From the NCBI GenBank assembly GCA_963169045.1, contig CAUJDF010000028.1, positions 1-64,000 of the forward strand: a stretch of DNA of 64,000 nucleotides. The letters are read 5' to 3'. How positions within the stretch are numbered: the first letter of the stretch is position 1; each line of letters begins with the position of its first letter. The DNA is from Myxococcota bacterium (GTDB lineage: Bacteria > Myxococcota_A > Bradymonadia > UBA7976 > UBA1532). The notes beneath the pieces are model-generated. The model had not been told where the DNA came from. It worked only from the letters and a program-made list of their open reading frames with translations, and ran no database searches. The translations under genes and the position numbers were made by a program. This document shows positions 41,414 through 50,060 of this stretch, one piece after another.

Positions 41414-42787
41414 CTACGCGAGGCCGCCGAAGTCCTCGTGGTCGATGCCCCAGCCCTTGAGCTTCCGCTGCAGCGTGCGGCGATTGATGCCGAGGATCTG
41501 CGCCACGCGGGTGATGTTGCGGTGGCGCGCGAGCAGGCGCTCGATGTGGCGGCGCTCGACCTCCTCGAGGCTGAGCTCCTCGTCGGTGGCGCCGGCGGCG
41601 GCGGGCGCCGCGGGGGGGGACGCCGGGACCGCGGTCGAGAACGGGTTCGCGGCGAGCATGCGCCGCACGAGCCCGGCCTCGACGCGGCCCGCCTCGGCGA
41701 ACAGGGCGAGCCGCCGCGCGAGGTTGACCAGCTCGCGCACGTTGCCCGGCCAGTCGTGGGCCACGAGCACCTGGTGCGCCTCGTCGGTCAGCGAGAGCTC
41801 GGGCCGCCCCACCACCGACAGCCAGTGCCCCAGGATCGGCAGGATGTCTTCCTTGCGGACGCGGAGCGGCGGCAGCTCGAGGGGCAGCACCTGGAGGCGG
41901 TAGTAGAGGTCCTCGCGGAAGCGCGCCGCGCGCACCTCGGACGGCAGATGCCGGTGCGTGGCGGCCACCAGTCGCGCCATGAACGGCCGCTCGGCCGTCT
42001 CGCCCACGGGCCGGAAGGAGCGCGTCTCGATCACCCGCAGCAGCCGCGCCTGATGCTCCGGCGCGAGCTCGGCGATCTCGTCGAGGAAGAGCGTCCCCTC
42101 GCCCGCCTCGTCGAACAGACCGGGCTTCCGGCGGTCGGCGCCGGTGAACGCGCCGCGCGCGTGGCCGAAGAGCTCGCTCTCGACGAGCTCCCGCGGCAGG
42201 GAGGCCATGTTGACGGCCACGAACGGGAACGGCGCGCGCCGCGAGCGGGCGTGCAGGTAACGCGCGGCGACCTCCTTGCCCGTCCCCGTCTCGCCCGTGA
42301 GCAGCACCGGCTCGTCGGCGTCGGCGATGCGGTCGAGGAGGGCGCGCGTGCGCGCGGTGGCGGTGCTGGTGCCGGCGAGGCGCTGCTCGTCGCGCGTCGG
42401 CGCCACCGCCTGCCGCAACACCGGCGCGAGGTCTTCGGCGTCGACCGGCTTCATCAGGAAGCTGTACGCGCCGAGCCGCATGGCCTCGACCGCATCGGGG
42501 ACGGTGCCGTGCCCGGTGAGCACGACCACCGGCACCCGCCGCCCGGCGGAGCGCCGCAGCACGTCGAGCCCGTCGAGGTCCGGCAGGCGGAGATCGAGCA
42601 GCGCGACGTCGGCGCCCGGCTCGGCCCCCGGCTGCAGGGCGGCGAGCGCATCGTGCCCGCTGGCGAGCGCGGTCACCGCGAAGCCACGGCGGCGGAGCGC
42701 CTTGCCCATCGCGGTGCGGAAGCCGGCGTCGTCGTCGACGAGGAGGACGCGCAGCGCTTCGGGCTCGATGCGGGTGCCGGAGTCCAT
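41414..42787 (-). CDS. NtrC-family sigma-54 response regulator
   Basis: The 457-residue protein has a receiver domain (DDD at 18-20, phosphorylatable Asp65 in VALLDLRLPD, Thr91, Lys113). An AAA+ domain follows with Walker A GETGTGK 165-171, the sigma-54 contact loop GAFTGA 212-217 and Walker B FLDE 234-237. A Fis-type helix-turn-helix occupies about 424-445 (NITRVAQILGINRRTLQRKL). It should activate RpoN-dependent promoters once phosphorylated. No histidine kinase is encoded in the window, so it is an orphan here. It is divergent from the DksA-like gene across 167 bp that contain palindromes and a sigma-54-like promoter. Confidence 0.95.
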   Translation of the reverse strand: MDSGTRIEPEALRVLLVDDDAGFRTAMGKALRRRGFAVTALASGHDALAALQPGAEPGADVALLDLRLPDLDGLDVLRRSAGRRVPVVVLTGHGTVPDAVEAMRLGAYSFLMKPVDAEDLAPVLRQAVAPTRDEQRLAGTSTATARTRALLDRIADADEPVLLTGETGTGKEVAARYLHARSRRAPFPFVAVNMASLPRELVESELFGHARGAFTGADRRKPGLFDEAGEGTLFLDEIAELAPEHQARLLRVIETRSFRPVGETAERPFMARLVAATHRHLPSEVRAARFREDLYYRLQVLPLELPPLRVRKEDILPILGHWLSVVGRPELSLTDEAHQVLVAHDWPGNVRELVNLARRLALFAEAGRVEAGLVRRMLAANPFSTAVPASPPAAPAAAGATDEELSLEEVERRHIERLLARHRNITRVAQILGINRRTLQRKLKGWGIDHEDFGGLA

Positions 42788-42851
42788 CGGGTCGGCAGGA
42801 TATCACGCCCGGGGCGATCCGCCCTCCCCGGTATCCCCGTCGTTCCCCGCT

Positions 42852-42880
42852 GTCACGGAGGGGTGACGGCCGGGGCCGTC
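42852..42880. promoter_or_regulatory. overlapping inverted repeats in a divergent regulatory region
   Basis: GTCAC-n6-GTGAC (42852-42867) overlaps a 16-bp perfect palindrome with arms GACGGCC/GGCCGTC (42865-42880). They lie 19 bp upstream of a sigma-54-like -24 element and 65-93 bp from the start of the response regulator gene. They are candidate binding sites for that regulator; this is inferred from position only. Confidence 0.4.
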
Positions 42881-42898
42881 CCCTCGGCGTCGGCGCCG

Positions 42899-42914
42899 TG
42901 GCGCGCACCATGCA
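42899..42914 (+). promoter_or_regulatory. sigma-54-like promoter for the DksA-like gene
   Basis: TGGCGCG-CACC-ATGCA keeps the essential GG and GC with ten bases between them and differs from the consensus mainly by A for T at the first base of TTGC. The start would be near 42926, about 30 bp ahead of the ATG. It is weaker than the match at 24952. Confidence 0.45.
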
Positions 42915-42954
42915 TCGACCCTGGAGGAGGCTGGCGACGGCCAGGAGGTTCTTC

Positions 42955-43290
42955 ATGAACGCCAACGAGTTCCGACGCATCCTTGAGGAGCGGCGCGACC
43001 GCCTCGTCCACCGGTACCGGCGCATCGGGGACGACCGCCAGAACGTCCCCGAGACGCAGCCGGGCGAGCTCAACGAGCAGGCCCAGCTGCTCGAGAACGA
43101 GGACGTGCTGAACAAGCTCGATGAGGCCACCCGCGCCGAGCTCTCGGCCGTCCGCGGCGCGCTGGAGCGCGTCGACAAGGGCGTCTGGGAGACCTGCGAG
43201 CGTTGCGGCGAGCCCATCGAGGAGCCGCGCCTCCGCGCGCTGCTGACGACCCGCCACTGCGCGACCTGCGCCCGGGAAATGCTGTCGTGA
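42955..43290 (+). CDS. DksA/TraR-type C4 zinc finger protein
   Basis: The 111-residue protein has an acidic coiled-coil N-terminal part (about 1-75, ending GALERVDKGVWETC) and a C4 zinc finger with Cys81, Cys84, Cys102 and Cys105 (CERCGEPIEE ... HCATC). This is the DksA/TraR layout: such proteins enter the RNA polymerase secondary channel and change promoter choice, often with ppGpp. The coiled-coil tip lacks an obvious DxxDxA motif of classical DksA, so it is more like the TraR/YteA relatives. The ATG is preceded by GGAGG. The next gene starts ten bases after its stop, with its own GGAGG, so the two form an operon. Confidence 0.9.
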   Translation: MNANEFRRILEERRDRLVHRYRRIGDDRQNVPETQPGELNEQAQLLENEDVLNKLDEATRAELSAVRGALERVDKGVWETCERCGEPIEEPRLRALLTTRHCATCAREMLS

Positions 43291-43300
43291 GGAGGTCGCC

Positions 43301-44404
43301 ATGCAGATCGAGGTCGCTTTCGGCGACATCCCCTGGGAACCGTGGGACCAGCGCGCGCTCGAGCGTCGCCTGCGGTGGCTCGACGCGGCGCTCGGCCGCT
43401 ACGGCCTGAGCGCGACCGCCCGCCTCGACGTGGAGGTCCGTCCCTTCGGCGACGGCGACGTGCGCGCCGAGGCCTGGCTGACGCTCGACGGCACAACGCT
43501 GCGCGCGGCCCACGTCGACTCGACGCTGCCCGGGCTCGAACGCGGCCTCGTCGACGCGCTGCGGGCCGAGTTCGACCGATATCGCCTGCGGGTGAATCCG
43601 CGCCTCCGCGCCCGCGCCGACGAGCGCCGACGGCGTCTGCAGGCGCCCTCGGCGACGCTCGGCCATGCCTTCCGGCGTCTGCCCGAGCGGACGCAGGTGC
43701 AGGTCATCGAGCGTCTGATGCCGCGCCTGCGCCGCGTGGCCAGCCACGAGATCGCGCTGCACCAGGCGCAGGGCGACCTCGAGCCGGGCTTCGTCGATCC
43801 CATCGACGTCGTCGACGAGGTGCTCGGCGACGAGCTGGCGGCGCAGGCGCTGACGCACTCGCTGCCCCAGCTGGCGCACCGGCTCGAGAACCGCATCGTC
43901 GAGCGCGTCCACGTGCTCGTCCGCGAGATCGAGGCCGCGCGCGCCAACGTGCCGCTCGAGACCGAGGTGCGCGAGCTCTCGGAGCCCTCGACGTCCGACG
44001 ACCTGTACGTCTCGGACCTCGCGCGCAACCTGCAGCAGTTCTGGGTGCTCGACGAGGCCCTGCGCCTCGAGGACACGTTCACGGATCCCAGCTCGGTGGA
44101 CCCGGAGACGGTGGTCGCCGAGCGCGAGGGTCAGGAGATCCTCGTGCAGGGCCTCTTCCGGCTGCCGGAGGAGATGCGCCGTGTGTTCTCGGCGGTGCTC
44201 GTCGACGGATGGAGCCGGGAGGAGGTGGCCGGCGCGCGTGGCATCCCGGTGTCCCAGATCGACGGGCTGATCGACGAGGCCACGCACCGGCTCGCGCGCA
44301 CGCTCACCGGCGCGCCGGCCTACTCTTCGGAGCGTGTCGTCGAGCTGTACACGGCGCTGGGGGAGCAGCTGCACCGCAACCCGGTGCGCCTGCAGAGCTC
44401 GTGA
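43301..44404 (+). CDS. HPF/RaiA-like domain fused to sigma-factor-like helix-turn-helix
   Basis: The N-terminal 110 residues have the beta-alpha-beta-beta-beta-alpha pattern of ribosome hibernation factors (MQIEVAFGDIPW, LRWLDAALGRYG, LDVEVRPFGDGDVRAEAWL, LRAAHVDSTLPGLERGLVDA). Residues about 138-180 (LRRVASHEIALHQAQGD, PIDVVDEVLGDEL) recall sigma region 2 of ECF-like factors. Residues 279-335 (LFRLPEEMRRVFSAVLVDG, WSREEVAGARGIPVSQIDGL, DEATHRLARTL) match sigma region 4.2, the -35-binding helix-turn-helix. The combination would join ribosome binding to promoter recognition. It follows the DksA-like gene. The HPF part is the least certain, since sequence similarity to HPF is low. Confidence 0.75.
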   Translation: MQIEVAFGDIPWEPWDQRALERRLRWLDAALGRYGLSATARLDVEVRPFGDGDVRAEAWLTLDGTTLRAAHVDSTLPGLERGLVDALRAEFDRYRLRVNPRLRARADERRRRLQAPSATLGHAFRRLPERTQVQVIERLMPRLRRVASHEIALHQAQGDLEPGFVDPIDVVDEVLGDELAAQALTHSLPQLAHRLENRIVERVHVLVREIEAARANVPLETEVRELSEPSTSDDLYVSDLARNLQQFWVLDEALRLEDTFTDPSSVDPETVVAEREGQEILVQGLFRLPEEMRRVFSAVLVDGWSREEVAGARGIPVSQIDGLIDEATHRLARTLTGAPAYSSERVVELYTALGEQLHRNPVRLQSS

Positions 44405-44474
44405 TTTCGGGAAACCACGCCGTCGCCCGCCGACTCGTCTTCGTCGCGACCTGCGCGCTCCCTGCGCCCGGCGG

Positions 44475-44502
44475 TTGCATTTCGCGCGCTGCCGGGTAGT
44501 TT
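44475..44502 (+). promoter_or_regulatory. possible promoter of the DUF2934 gene
   Basis: TTGCAT (44475-44480) and TAGTTT (44497-44502) are 16 bp apart, 36 bp before the start codon. Both elements match the vegetative consensus only in part. The 133-bp gap after the previous gene makes an independent promoter plausible. Confidence 0.3.
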
Positions 44503-44537
44503 GCTGCCGGGCTCGACCGGATGACCGGAGGACGATG

Positions 44538-44834
44538 ATGAGCGAGACCACCCGACGCACGACGAAGCGCACGCCAGGCGGCGCCGACGAGACGCCCGCG
44601 ACGAACCGCCGGCGCAGCATGCCGACCGCGGAGCCGGGCAACGGCAGCCGCGCGAAGAGCGCTCCCCGCGCGATCGCCGTCGACGTGACCACCGGCGGCC
44701 AACCGGTCCTCGACCGCGAGGAGCGGATCCGCATGACCGCCTACTTCCTCGCCGAGCAGGATGGCTTCCGCGGCGAGCCGGAGAGCTACTGGCTCGCCGC
44801 CGAGCGCGCCGTCGCAGACTCGACGACGCGCTGA
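44538..44834 (+). CDS. DUF2934 domain protein
   Basis: The 98-residue protein has a basic, Thr/Arg-rich disordered N-terminal half and a C-terminal DUF2934 motif (DREERIRMTAYFLAEQ, GEPESYWLAAERAV). DUF2934 proteins are small, widespread in soil proteobacteria and of unknown function. GGAGG lies six bases before the ATG at 44538; the adjacent ATG at 44535 is too close to it. The last 49 bases overlap the end of the LysR gene on the opposite strand. Confidence 0.8.
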   Translation: MSETTRRTTKRTPGGADETPATNRRRSMPTAEPGNGSRAKSAPRAIAVDVTTGGQPVLDREERIRMTAYFLAEQDGFRGEPESYWLAAERAVADSTTR

Positions 44835-45751
44835 GCGGGCTCGAGGCAATCGGCCCACGGCGGCCTGGGACCCAATCGCTCCGCGAGCAGGTCCACGAAC
44901 AGGCGCACCTTCGCCGAGAGGTGACGGTGATGGGGGTACAGCGCCCAGATGCCGCGCTCGCCGCTGTCCGTCGCGCCGGTGAGGAACGCCGCGAGCCGCC
45001 CGGAACGCAGGTCTTCGGCCACGTAGAAGTCCGGGAGCAGGGCGACGCCCAGCCCCAGGCGCACCGCATCGAGGATGGCTTCGCCGTAATTCGTCAGCAG
45101 CGGCCCCGACAGGCGCACCGCCTCTTCGCCGTCGGCGCCCTGTAGCCGCCACACCCCCACTTCGCTCTCGAACACATACAGCAGGCAGGGATGGGATCGC
45201 AGGTCCGCCAGCGTCCGGGGCGTGCCGTGCGCGTCGAGATAGGCCGGAGTGGCGCACAGGAAGTTGCGCGTCGGCGCGATCCGCCGCCGCACGACGTCCG
45301 CGTCGCCCAGCGTGCCCACGCGCACGGCCAGGTCGTAGCCCTCCTCGACCAGGTTCACGCGCCGGTCGCTGAAGCTGATCTCGACGGCGAGCTCCGGGTG
45401 CCGCCGCATGAACTCGAGGGCGAGCGGCAGGACGTAGCGCTGCCCGAACGACATGGGGACGCTCATCCGCAACAGACCGCGCGGCGCCGACTGGAGCGAC
45501 ACCACGGCGCGCTCCGCCTCCTCGAGGTCGCGCAGGATGGTGCCCGCCCGGTCGTAGAACGAGCGGCCGGCGTCGGTGAGCGACACCTTGCGCGTGGTGC
45601 GCTGGAGCAGTCGCGCGCCGAGCCGGTCCTCGAGGGCCGCCAGCCGCTTGCTGACGTGCGCCTTCGAGACGCCCAGGGCGCGGGCGGCGCCCGACAGGCT
45701 GCCCGTGTCGACGATGCGCACGAAGACCTCGAGCTCGTCCAGCCGCGACAT
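44786..45751 (-). CDS. LysR-family transcriptional regulator
   Basis: The 321-residue protein has a winged helix-turn-helix at residues 1-60 (LDELEVFVRIVDTGSLSGAA, GVSKAHVSKRLAALEDRLG, LLQRTTRKVSLTDAG). The inducer-binding domain (about 90-295) starts with LLRMSVPMSFGQRYVLP and includes YDLAVRVGTLGDADVV and LLYVF. This is the CrgA/DsdC-like subgroup with a short linker. A strong AGGAGG lies before the ATG. It lies 56 bp downstream of the alpha/beta hydrolase gene on the same strand, which it may regulate. Its target and inducer are unknown. Confidence 0.92.
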   Translation of the reverse strand: MSRLDELEVFVRIVDTGSLSGAARALGVSKAHVSKRLAALEDRLGARLLQRTTRKVSLTDAGRSFYDRAGTILRDLEEAERAVVSLQSAPRGLLRMSVPMSFGQRYVLPLALEFMRRHPELAVEISFSDRRVNLVEEGYDLAVRVGTLGDADVVRRRIAPTRNFLCATPAYLDAHGTPRTLADLRSHPCLLYVFESEVGVWRLQGADGEEAVRLSGPLLTNYGEAILDAVRLGLGVALLPDFYVAEDLRSGRLAAFLTGATDSGERGIWALYPHHRHLSAKVRLFVDLLAERLGPRPPWADCLEPAQRVVESATARSAASQ

Positions 45752-45807
45752 CGTTTCCTCCTGGAAACGGTCAGATACCACCGCCGTCGGCGGCGAACAA
45801 CGGCGCC

Positions 45808-46494
45808 CTACGCGATCTCCCGTGACAGCGCGCGCAGCAGCGCCGCGACCTCGTCGGCGCGCTCGAGCGGGAAGAGGTGGCCGGCGCCGCGCAAGGTGGC
45901 CCGTCGCGCGGCCGGGATGTCGCGGGCCAGGCGCTCGGCGTAGGCGGGCGGCGTGAGGCTGTCGGCGTCGCCGTCGATGACGAGGGTGGGGACGCGCAGC
46001 GCCGCGAGGTGCTCCCGACGGTCGAAGGCGTCGCAGGCGCGCCAGTCGGCGCGGGCGGTGGCCACCGGCGTGCGGCGGATCGCGTCCGTGAGCGCCGCGG
46101 CGACCGCCGGATCGGGATCGGGCCCGAGCATGCCGCGCACGAAGTCGAACGGCTCGTCGCGCGCCACGCAGGCGTCGAGCGTCTGCAGGATGAACGGGTG
46201 CACGCGCAGGCGCGCGCCGGTGGCCATGAGGACGAGGCCGGACACCAGATCGGGCCGGCCGAGGGCGAGCTCCAGGGCGACGGCGCCCCCGTAGGAGTGC
46301 CCCGCGACAATGGCCGGCCCCGTCAGCGTCGAGGCGACGAAGGCGGCGGCCTCCTCGACGGTCGCCGGCGGCGGCCCCGGCACGCCGTCGCGCCCCGGCA
46401 GCGAGGGGGCCGACGCCTCGAGGCGCGCGCGCAGCGGCGCCCACACCGCCCCGCAGAGGCCGGATCCGTGCAGCAGGACGATGCCTTCGCGCAT
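45808..46494 (-). CDS. alpha/beta hydrolase
   Basis: The 228-residue protein has the core alpha/beta-hydrolase features: GIVLLHGSG with the oxyanion hole, the nucleophile Ser67 in AGHSYGG, Asp176 in IDGDADS and His206 in GAGHLFP. The short cap region (about 95-155) fits esterases or carboxylesterase-like enzymes of the MhpC type. No signal peptide is visible. The substrate is unknown. It is divergent from icmF across 130 bp and upstream of the LysR gene. Confidence 0.88.
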   Translation of the reverse strand: MREGIVLLHGSGLCGAVWAPLRARLEASAPSLPGRDGVPGPPPATVEEAAAFVASTLTGPAIVAGHSYGGAVALELALGRPDLVSGLVLMATGARLRVHPFILQTLDACVARDEPFDFVRGMLGPDPDPAVAAALTDAIRRTPVATARADWRACDAFDRREHLAALRVPTLVIDGDADSLTPPAYAERLARDIPAARRATLRGAGHLFPLERADEVAALLRALSREIA

Positions 46495-46624
46495 GGCCGC
46501 GGAAGCTAACACGCGCGACCCGGCGGGCGCGCCCCCCATCGAAGGGGCTCCGGAGCGCGGTTGCACGCGGGACGGGCCGCGCACGATACTTCGCGTCCAC
46601 CGCACCGCGGAGGCGAGAGGCCGA

Positions 46625-49600
46625 ATGAGCACGCGAGAGTCGACGGCGATCCGGGCGCAGACGACGGGAGACGCGGAGCCGGCGCCGTCCGGCGGGCCGG
46701 TGCGCTTCGTGACCGCGGCGAGCCTCTTCGACGGCCACGACGCGGCGATCAACATCATGCGTCGCGTGCTGCAGGCCGAGGGGGCCGAGGTCGTCCACCT
46801 CGGCCACGACCGCGCCGTGCAGGACATCGTCGAGGCCGCCGTCGAGGAGGACGCGCACGCCGTCGCCGTGTCGTCGTACCAGGGCGGTCACATGGAGTTC
46901 TTCACCTACATGGTCGAAGAGCTCCGGGCGCGCGGCCGGCCCGACATCCTCGTGTTCGGCGGGGGCGGCGGCACCATCACCGACCGCGAGATCGCCGAGC
47001 TGCACCGGCGGGGCGTGGCGCAGATCTTCAGCGTCGAGGACGGGCGGCGCATGGGCCTCGTCGGCATGATCCGTTCGATGATCGAGCGGGCGCGCGGCGA
47101 CCTCGCCGACCGCATCACGACGCCGCCAGAGGGCCTGTGGGGCGGCGATCCGGCCGCCGTCGCGCGCACGCTGACATGGATCGAGGCGCTCCACGAGCGG
47201 CACGACGAGCACACGCTCGCGCGCTTCCGCCACGACGTCGACCACCACCGCAAGCGCCCGTCGCCGCCCGTCCTCGGCATCACCGGCGTCGGCGGCGCCG
47301 GCAAGTCGTCGCTCACCGACGAGCTCGTGCGGCGCATGCTCAACCACTGGCACGACCGCAAGGTGGCCGTGCTCTCCGTCGATCCCACGCGGCGCCGCAC
47401 CGGCGGGGCGCTGCTCGGCGATCGCATCCGCATGAACAGTGTCACCGGGCCGCGGGCGTTCATGCGCTCGATGGCGACGCGCGCCGCGCACGCCGCGGTG
47501 CCGCCGGCCATCCGCGACGCGCTGCTCGCGCTCGGAGCCGCCGGCTTCGACCTGGTGGTGCTCGAGACCGCAGGCATCGGCCAGAGCGGCAGCGAGGTCG
47601 TCGACCTCTGCGATCTGTCGCTCTACGTGATGACACCGGAGTTCGGCGCGCCGTCCCAGCTCGAGAAGATCGACATGCTCGACTTCGCCGACGTCGTCGC
47701 CGTCAACAAGGCCGACAAGCGGGGCGCCGACGACGCCGTGCGCTACGTGGCGAAGCAGGTGCAGCGCAACAAGGGTCTGTTCGGGACGCCCGTCGAACAG
47801 ATGCCGGTGTTTCCATGCGTCGCGAGCCGGTTCGGCGACGGCGGCGTCGACCGTCTGTTCCAGCACGTGATGCAGGCGCTCGACGGTCGGGTGGACCGCG
47901 ACTGGGATCCGGGGCGGCTCGACCCGCGCTCGCCGAAGATGCAGGTGGTCGTGCCGGCGGCCCGGGTGCGCTACCTGTCGGAGATCGCCGACGGCGTGCG
48001 CGGCTACGAGGCGCGCGGCGTGAAGCAGGAGGGTATCGTCCGCCGCCTCGACGGGTTGCGCCGGACGCTCGTCGAGCTCGGCGACGCGGAGCCGGGCTTC
48101 GCGCCGCTCGAGGACGAGGGCGACGACCTGCGCCGGGCGCTGCGCCGGCGCTACAACGAGCTGCTGGCCGAGCTCGATCCCGAAGCGCGGCGCCTGTTGG
48201 CCGAGGTGCCGGCGCTGCGCGCCGCGTACACCGCCGACGAGAACGTCTACCAGGTGCGCGGCAAGGAGATCCGCGTCGCCAACTACCTCGAGACGCTCTC
48301 GGGCACCAGGGTGCCGAAGGTGTCATTGCCCGAGACCGTCGAGTGGGGCGAGCTCCTGCGCTGGCGCTGGCGCGAGAACGTGCCGGGGCAATTCCCTTAC
48401 ACGGCGGGGGTGTTCCCATACAAGCGCACCGAAGAGGATCCGACCCGCATGTTCGCGGGCGAAGGCATGCCGGAGCGCACGAACCGCCGCTTCCACTATC
48501 TGTCGAAGGGCCAGCCGGCGGCGCGCCTGTCGACGGCGTTCGACTCGGTCACGCTCTACGGGCGGGACCCAGCGCGGCGCCCCGACGTCTACGGCAAGGT
48601 CGGCAACTCCGGCGTGAGCGTGGCCACGCTCGACGACGCCAAGCGTCTGTACTCGGGCTTCGATCTCAAGGCGCCGAACACCAGCGTCTCGATGACGATC
48701 AACGGCCCGGCGCCGATCATCCTGGCGATGTTCTTCAACACCGCCGTGGACCAGGCCGTCGAGCGCCATCTCAAGGCGACCGGACTGTGGGATGCGGAGC
48801 GCGTGCGCGCGCTCGCGCCGGACGGCCCGGCCTACCGCGGGGCGCTGCCCGAAGGCCACGACGGCAACGGTCTCGCGATGCTCGGCGTGACCGGCGACCA
48901 GCTGCTCGACGCCGAGGAGTACGCGCGGATCCGTGCCGATGTGTTGTCGAGCGTGCGCGGCACCGTCCAGGCGGACATTCTGAAAGAGGACCAGGCGCAG
49001 AACACCTGCATCTTCTCGACGGAGTTCGCGCTGAAGATGATGGGCGACGTCCAGCAGTGGTTCATCGACCACGACGTCCGCAACTTCTACTCGGTGTCGA
49101 TCAGCGGCTATCACATCGCCGAGGCCGGCGCGAACCCCATCACCCAGCTCGCCTTCACGCTCGCCAACGGCTTCACGTTCGTCGAGTACTACCGCGCGCG
49201 CGGCATGGACGTGGACGCCTTCGCCCGCAACCTGTCGTTCTTCTTCAGCAACGGCATCGACGCGGAGTACGCCGTGATCGGGCGGGTGGCGCGCCGCATC
49301 TGGGCGGTGGCGATGCGCGATCTGTTCGGCGCCTCGCCGCGCAGCCAGCAGCTGAAGTATCACATCCAGACGTCGGGGCGGTCGCTGCACGCGCAGGAGA
49401 TCGACTTCAACGACATCCGCACGACGCTGCAGGCGCTGTATGCCATCGCCGACAACTGCAACAGCCTGCACACGAACGCCTACGACGAGGCGATCACGAC
49501 GCCCACCGAGGAGTCCGTGCGGCGCGCGCTCGCCATCCAGCTGATCATCAACCGGGAGCTGGGCCTCGCGAAGAACGAGAACCCGTGGCAGGGCTCGTAC

Positions 49601-50056
49601 TTCCTCGAGCGGCTGACGGACCTCGTCGAGGCGGCGGTGCTCGCCGAGTTCGACCGTCTCACCGCCCGCGGCGGCGTGCTCGGGGCGATGGAGGTCATGT
49701 ACCAGCGCGGCCGGATCCAGGAGGAGTCGCTGCTGTACGAGAGCCTCAAGCACAGCGGCGAGCTGCCGATCGTCGGCGTGAACACCTTCCTCAACCCGCA
49801 CCCGCCCGAGGGCGTGATCGAGGTGGCGCTGACGCGCGCCGACGAGCAGGAGAAAGAGGCGCAGATCGCCGGCGTGGAGGCGTTCCAGCGCCGCAACGCC
49901 GATCGCGCGCCTCTCGCGCTGGCACGGCTGAAGAAGGTCGCCTGGGAGGGCGGCAATCTGTTCGCCGAGCTGATGGAGACCGTCAAGTGCTGCACCCTGG
50001 GACAGATCACGCAGGCGCTGTTCGAGGTGGGCGGCCAATACCGCCGGAACATGTGA
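46625..50056 (+). CDS. icmF: fused isobutyryl-CoA mutase IcmF
   Basis: IcmF interconverts isobutyryl-CoA and n-butyryl-CoA using adenosylcobalamin and carries its own G-protein chaperone. The 1,143-residue protein follows the family order. First comes a B12-binding domain (SLFDGHDAAINIMRR, near 36-50, and VFGGGGGTITDREI). Next is a MeaI-like GTPase (GVGGAGKSSLTDE near 223, LSVDPTRRRTGGALLGDRIR, NKADKRG). The mutase barrel runs from about 560 with GQFPYTAGVFPYKRTEEDPT, GEGMPERTNRRFHYLS, RLSTAFDSVTLYG and GNSGVSVATLDDAK. GVFPYKRTEED is the IcmF version of the substrate-binding segment and differs from that of methylmalonyl-CoA mutase. Amidase and reductase genes follow closely. Confidence 0.96.
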   Translation: MSTRESTAIRAQTTGDAEPAPSGGPVRFVTAASLFDGHDAAINIMRRVLQAEGAEVVHLGHDRAVQDIVEAAVEEDAHAVAVSSYQGGHMEFFTYMVEELRARGRPDILVFGGGGGTITDREIAELHRRGVAQIFSVEDGRRMGLVGMIRSMIERARGDLADRITTPPEGLWGGDPAAVARTLTWIEALHERHDEHTLARFRHDVDHHRKRPSPPVLGITGVGGAGKSSLTDELVRRMLNHWHDRKVAVLSVDPTRRRTGGALLGDRIRMNSVTGPRAFMRSMATRAAHAAVPPAIRDALLALGAAGFDLVVLETAGIGQSGSEVVDLCDLSLYVMTPEFGAPSQLEKIDMLDFADVVAVNKADKRGADDAVRYVAKQVQRNKGLFGTPVEQMPVFPCVASRFGDGGVDRLFQHVMQALDGRVDRDWDPGRLDPRSPKMQVVVPAARVRYLSEIADGVRGYEARGVKQEGIVRRLDGLRRTLVELGDAEPGFAPLEDEGDDLRRALRRRYNELLAELDPEARRLLAEVPALRAAYTADENVYQVRGKEIRVANYLETLSGTRVPKVSLPETVEWGELLRWRWRENVPGQFPYTAGVFPYKRTEEDPTRMFAGEGMPERTNRRFHYLSKGQPAARLSTAFDSVTLYGRDPARRPDVYGKVGNSGVSVATLDDAKRLYSGFDLKAPNTSVSMTINGPAPIILAMFFNTAVDQAVERHLKATGLWDAERVRALAPDGPAYRGALPEGHDGNGLAMLGVTGDQLLDAEEYARIRADVLSSVRGTVQADILKEDQAQNTCIFSTEFALKMMGDVQQWFIDHDVRNFYSVSISGYHIAEAGANPITQLAFTLANGFTFVEYYRARGMDVDAFARNLSFFFSNGIDAEYAVIGRVARRIWAVAMRDLFGASPRSQQLKYHIQTSGRSLHAQEIDFNDIRTTLQALYAIADNCNSLHTNAYDEAITTPTEESVRRALAIQLIINRELGLAKNENPWQGSYFLERLTDLVEAAVLAEFDRLTARGGVLGAMEVMYQRGRIQEESLLYESLKHSGELPIVGVNTFLNPHPPEGVIEVALTRADEQEKEAQIAGVEAFQRRNADRAPLALARLKKVAWEGGNLFAELMETVKCCTLGQITQALFEVGGQYRRNM

Positions 50057-50060
50057 CGTG

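Noticed and set aside
46495-46624. Cobalamin riboswitch upstream of icmF
   Set aside because: The 130-bp intergenic space contains no recognisable B12-box and is too short for a full aptamer plus the divergent promoter.
48323-50038. Minus-strand frame over the mutase part of icmF
   Set aside because: icmF reads through without interruption with family motifs along the entire length, so the opposite frame is a shadow of GC-rich codons.
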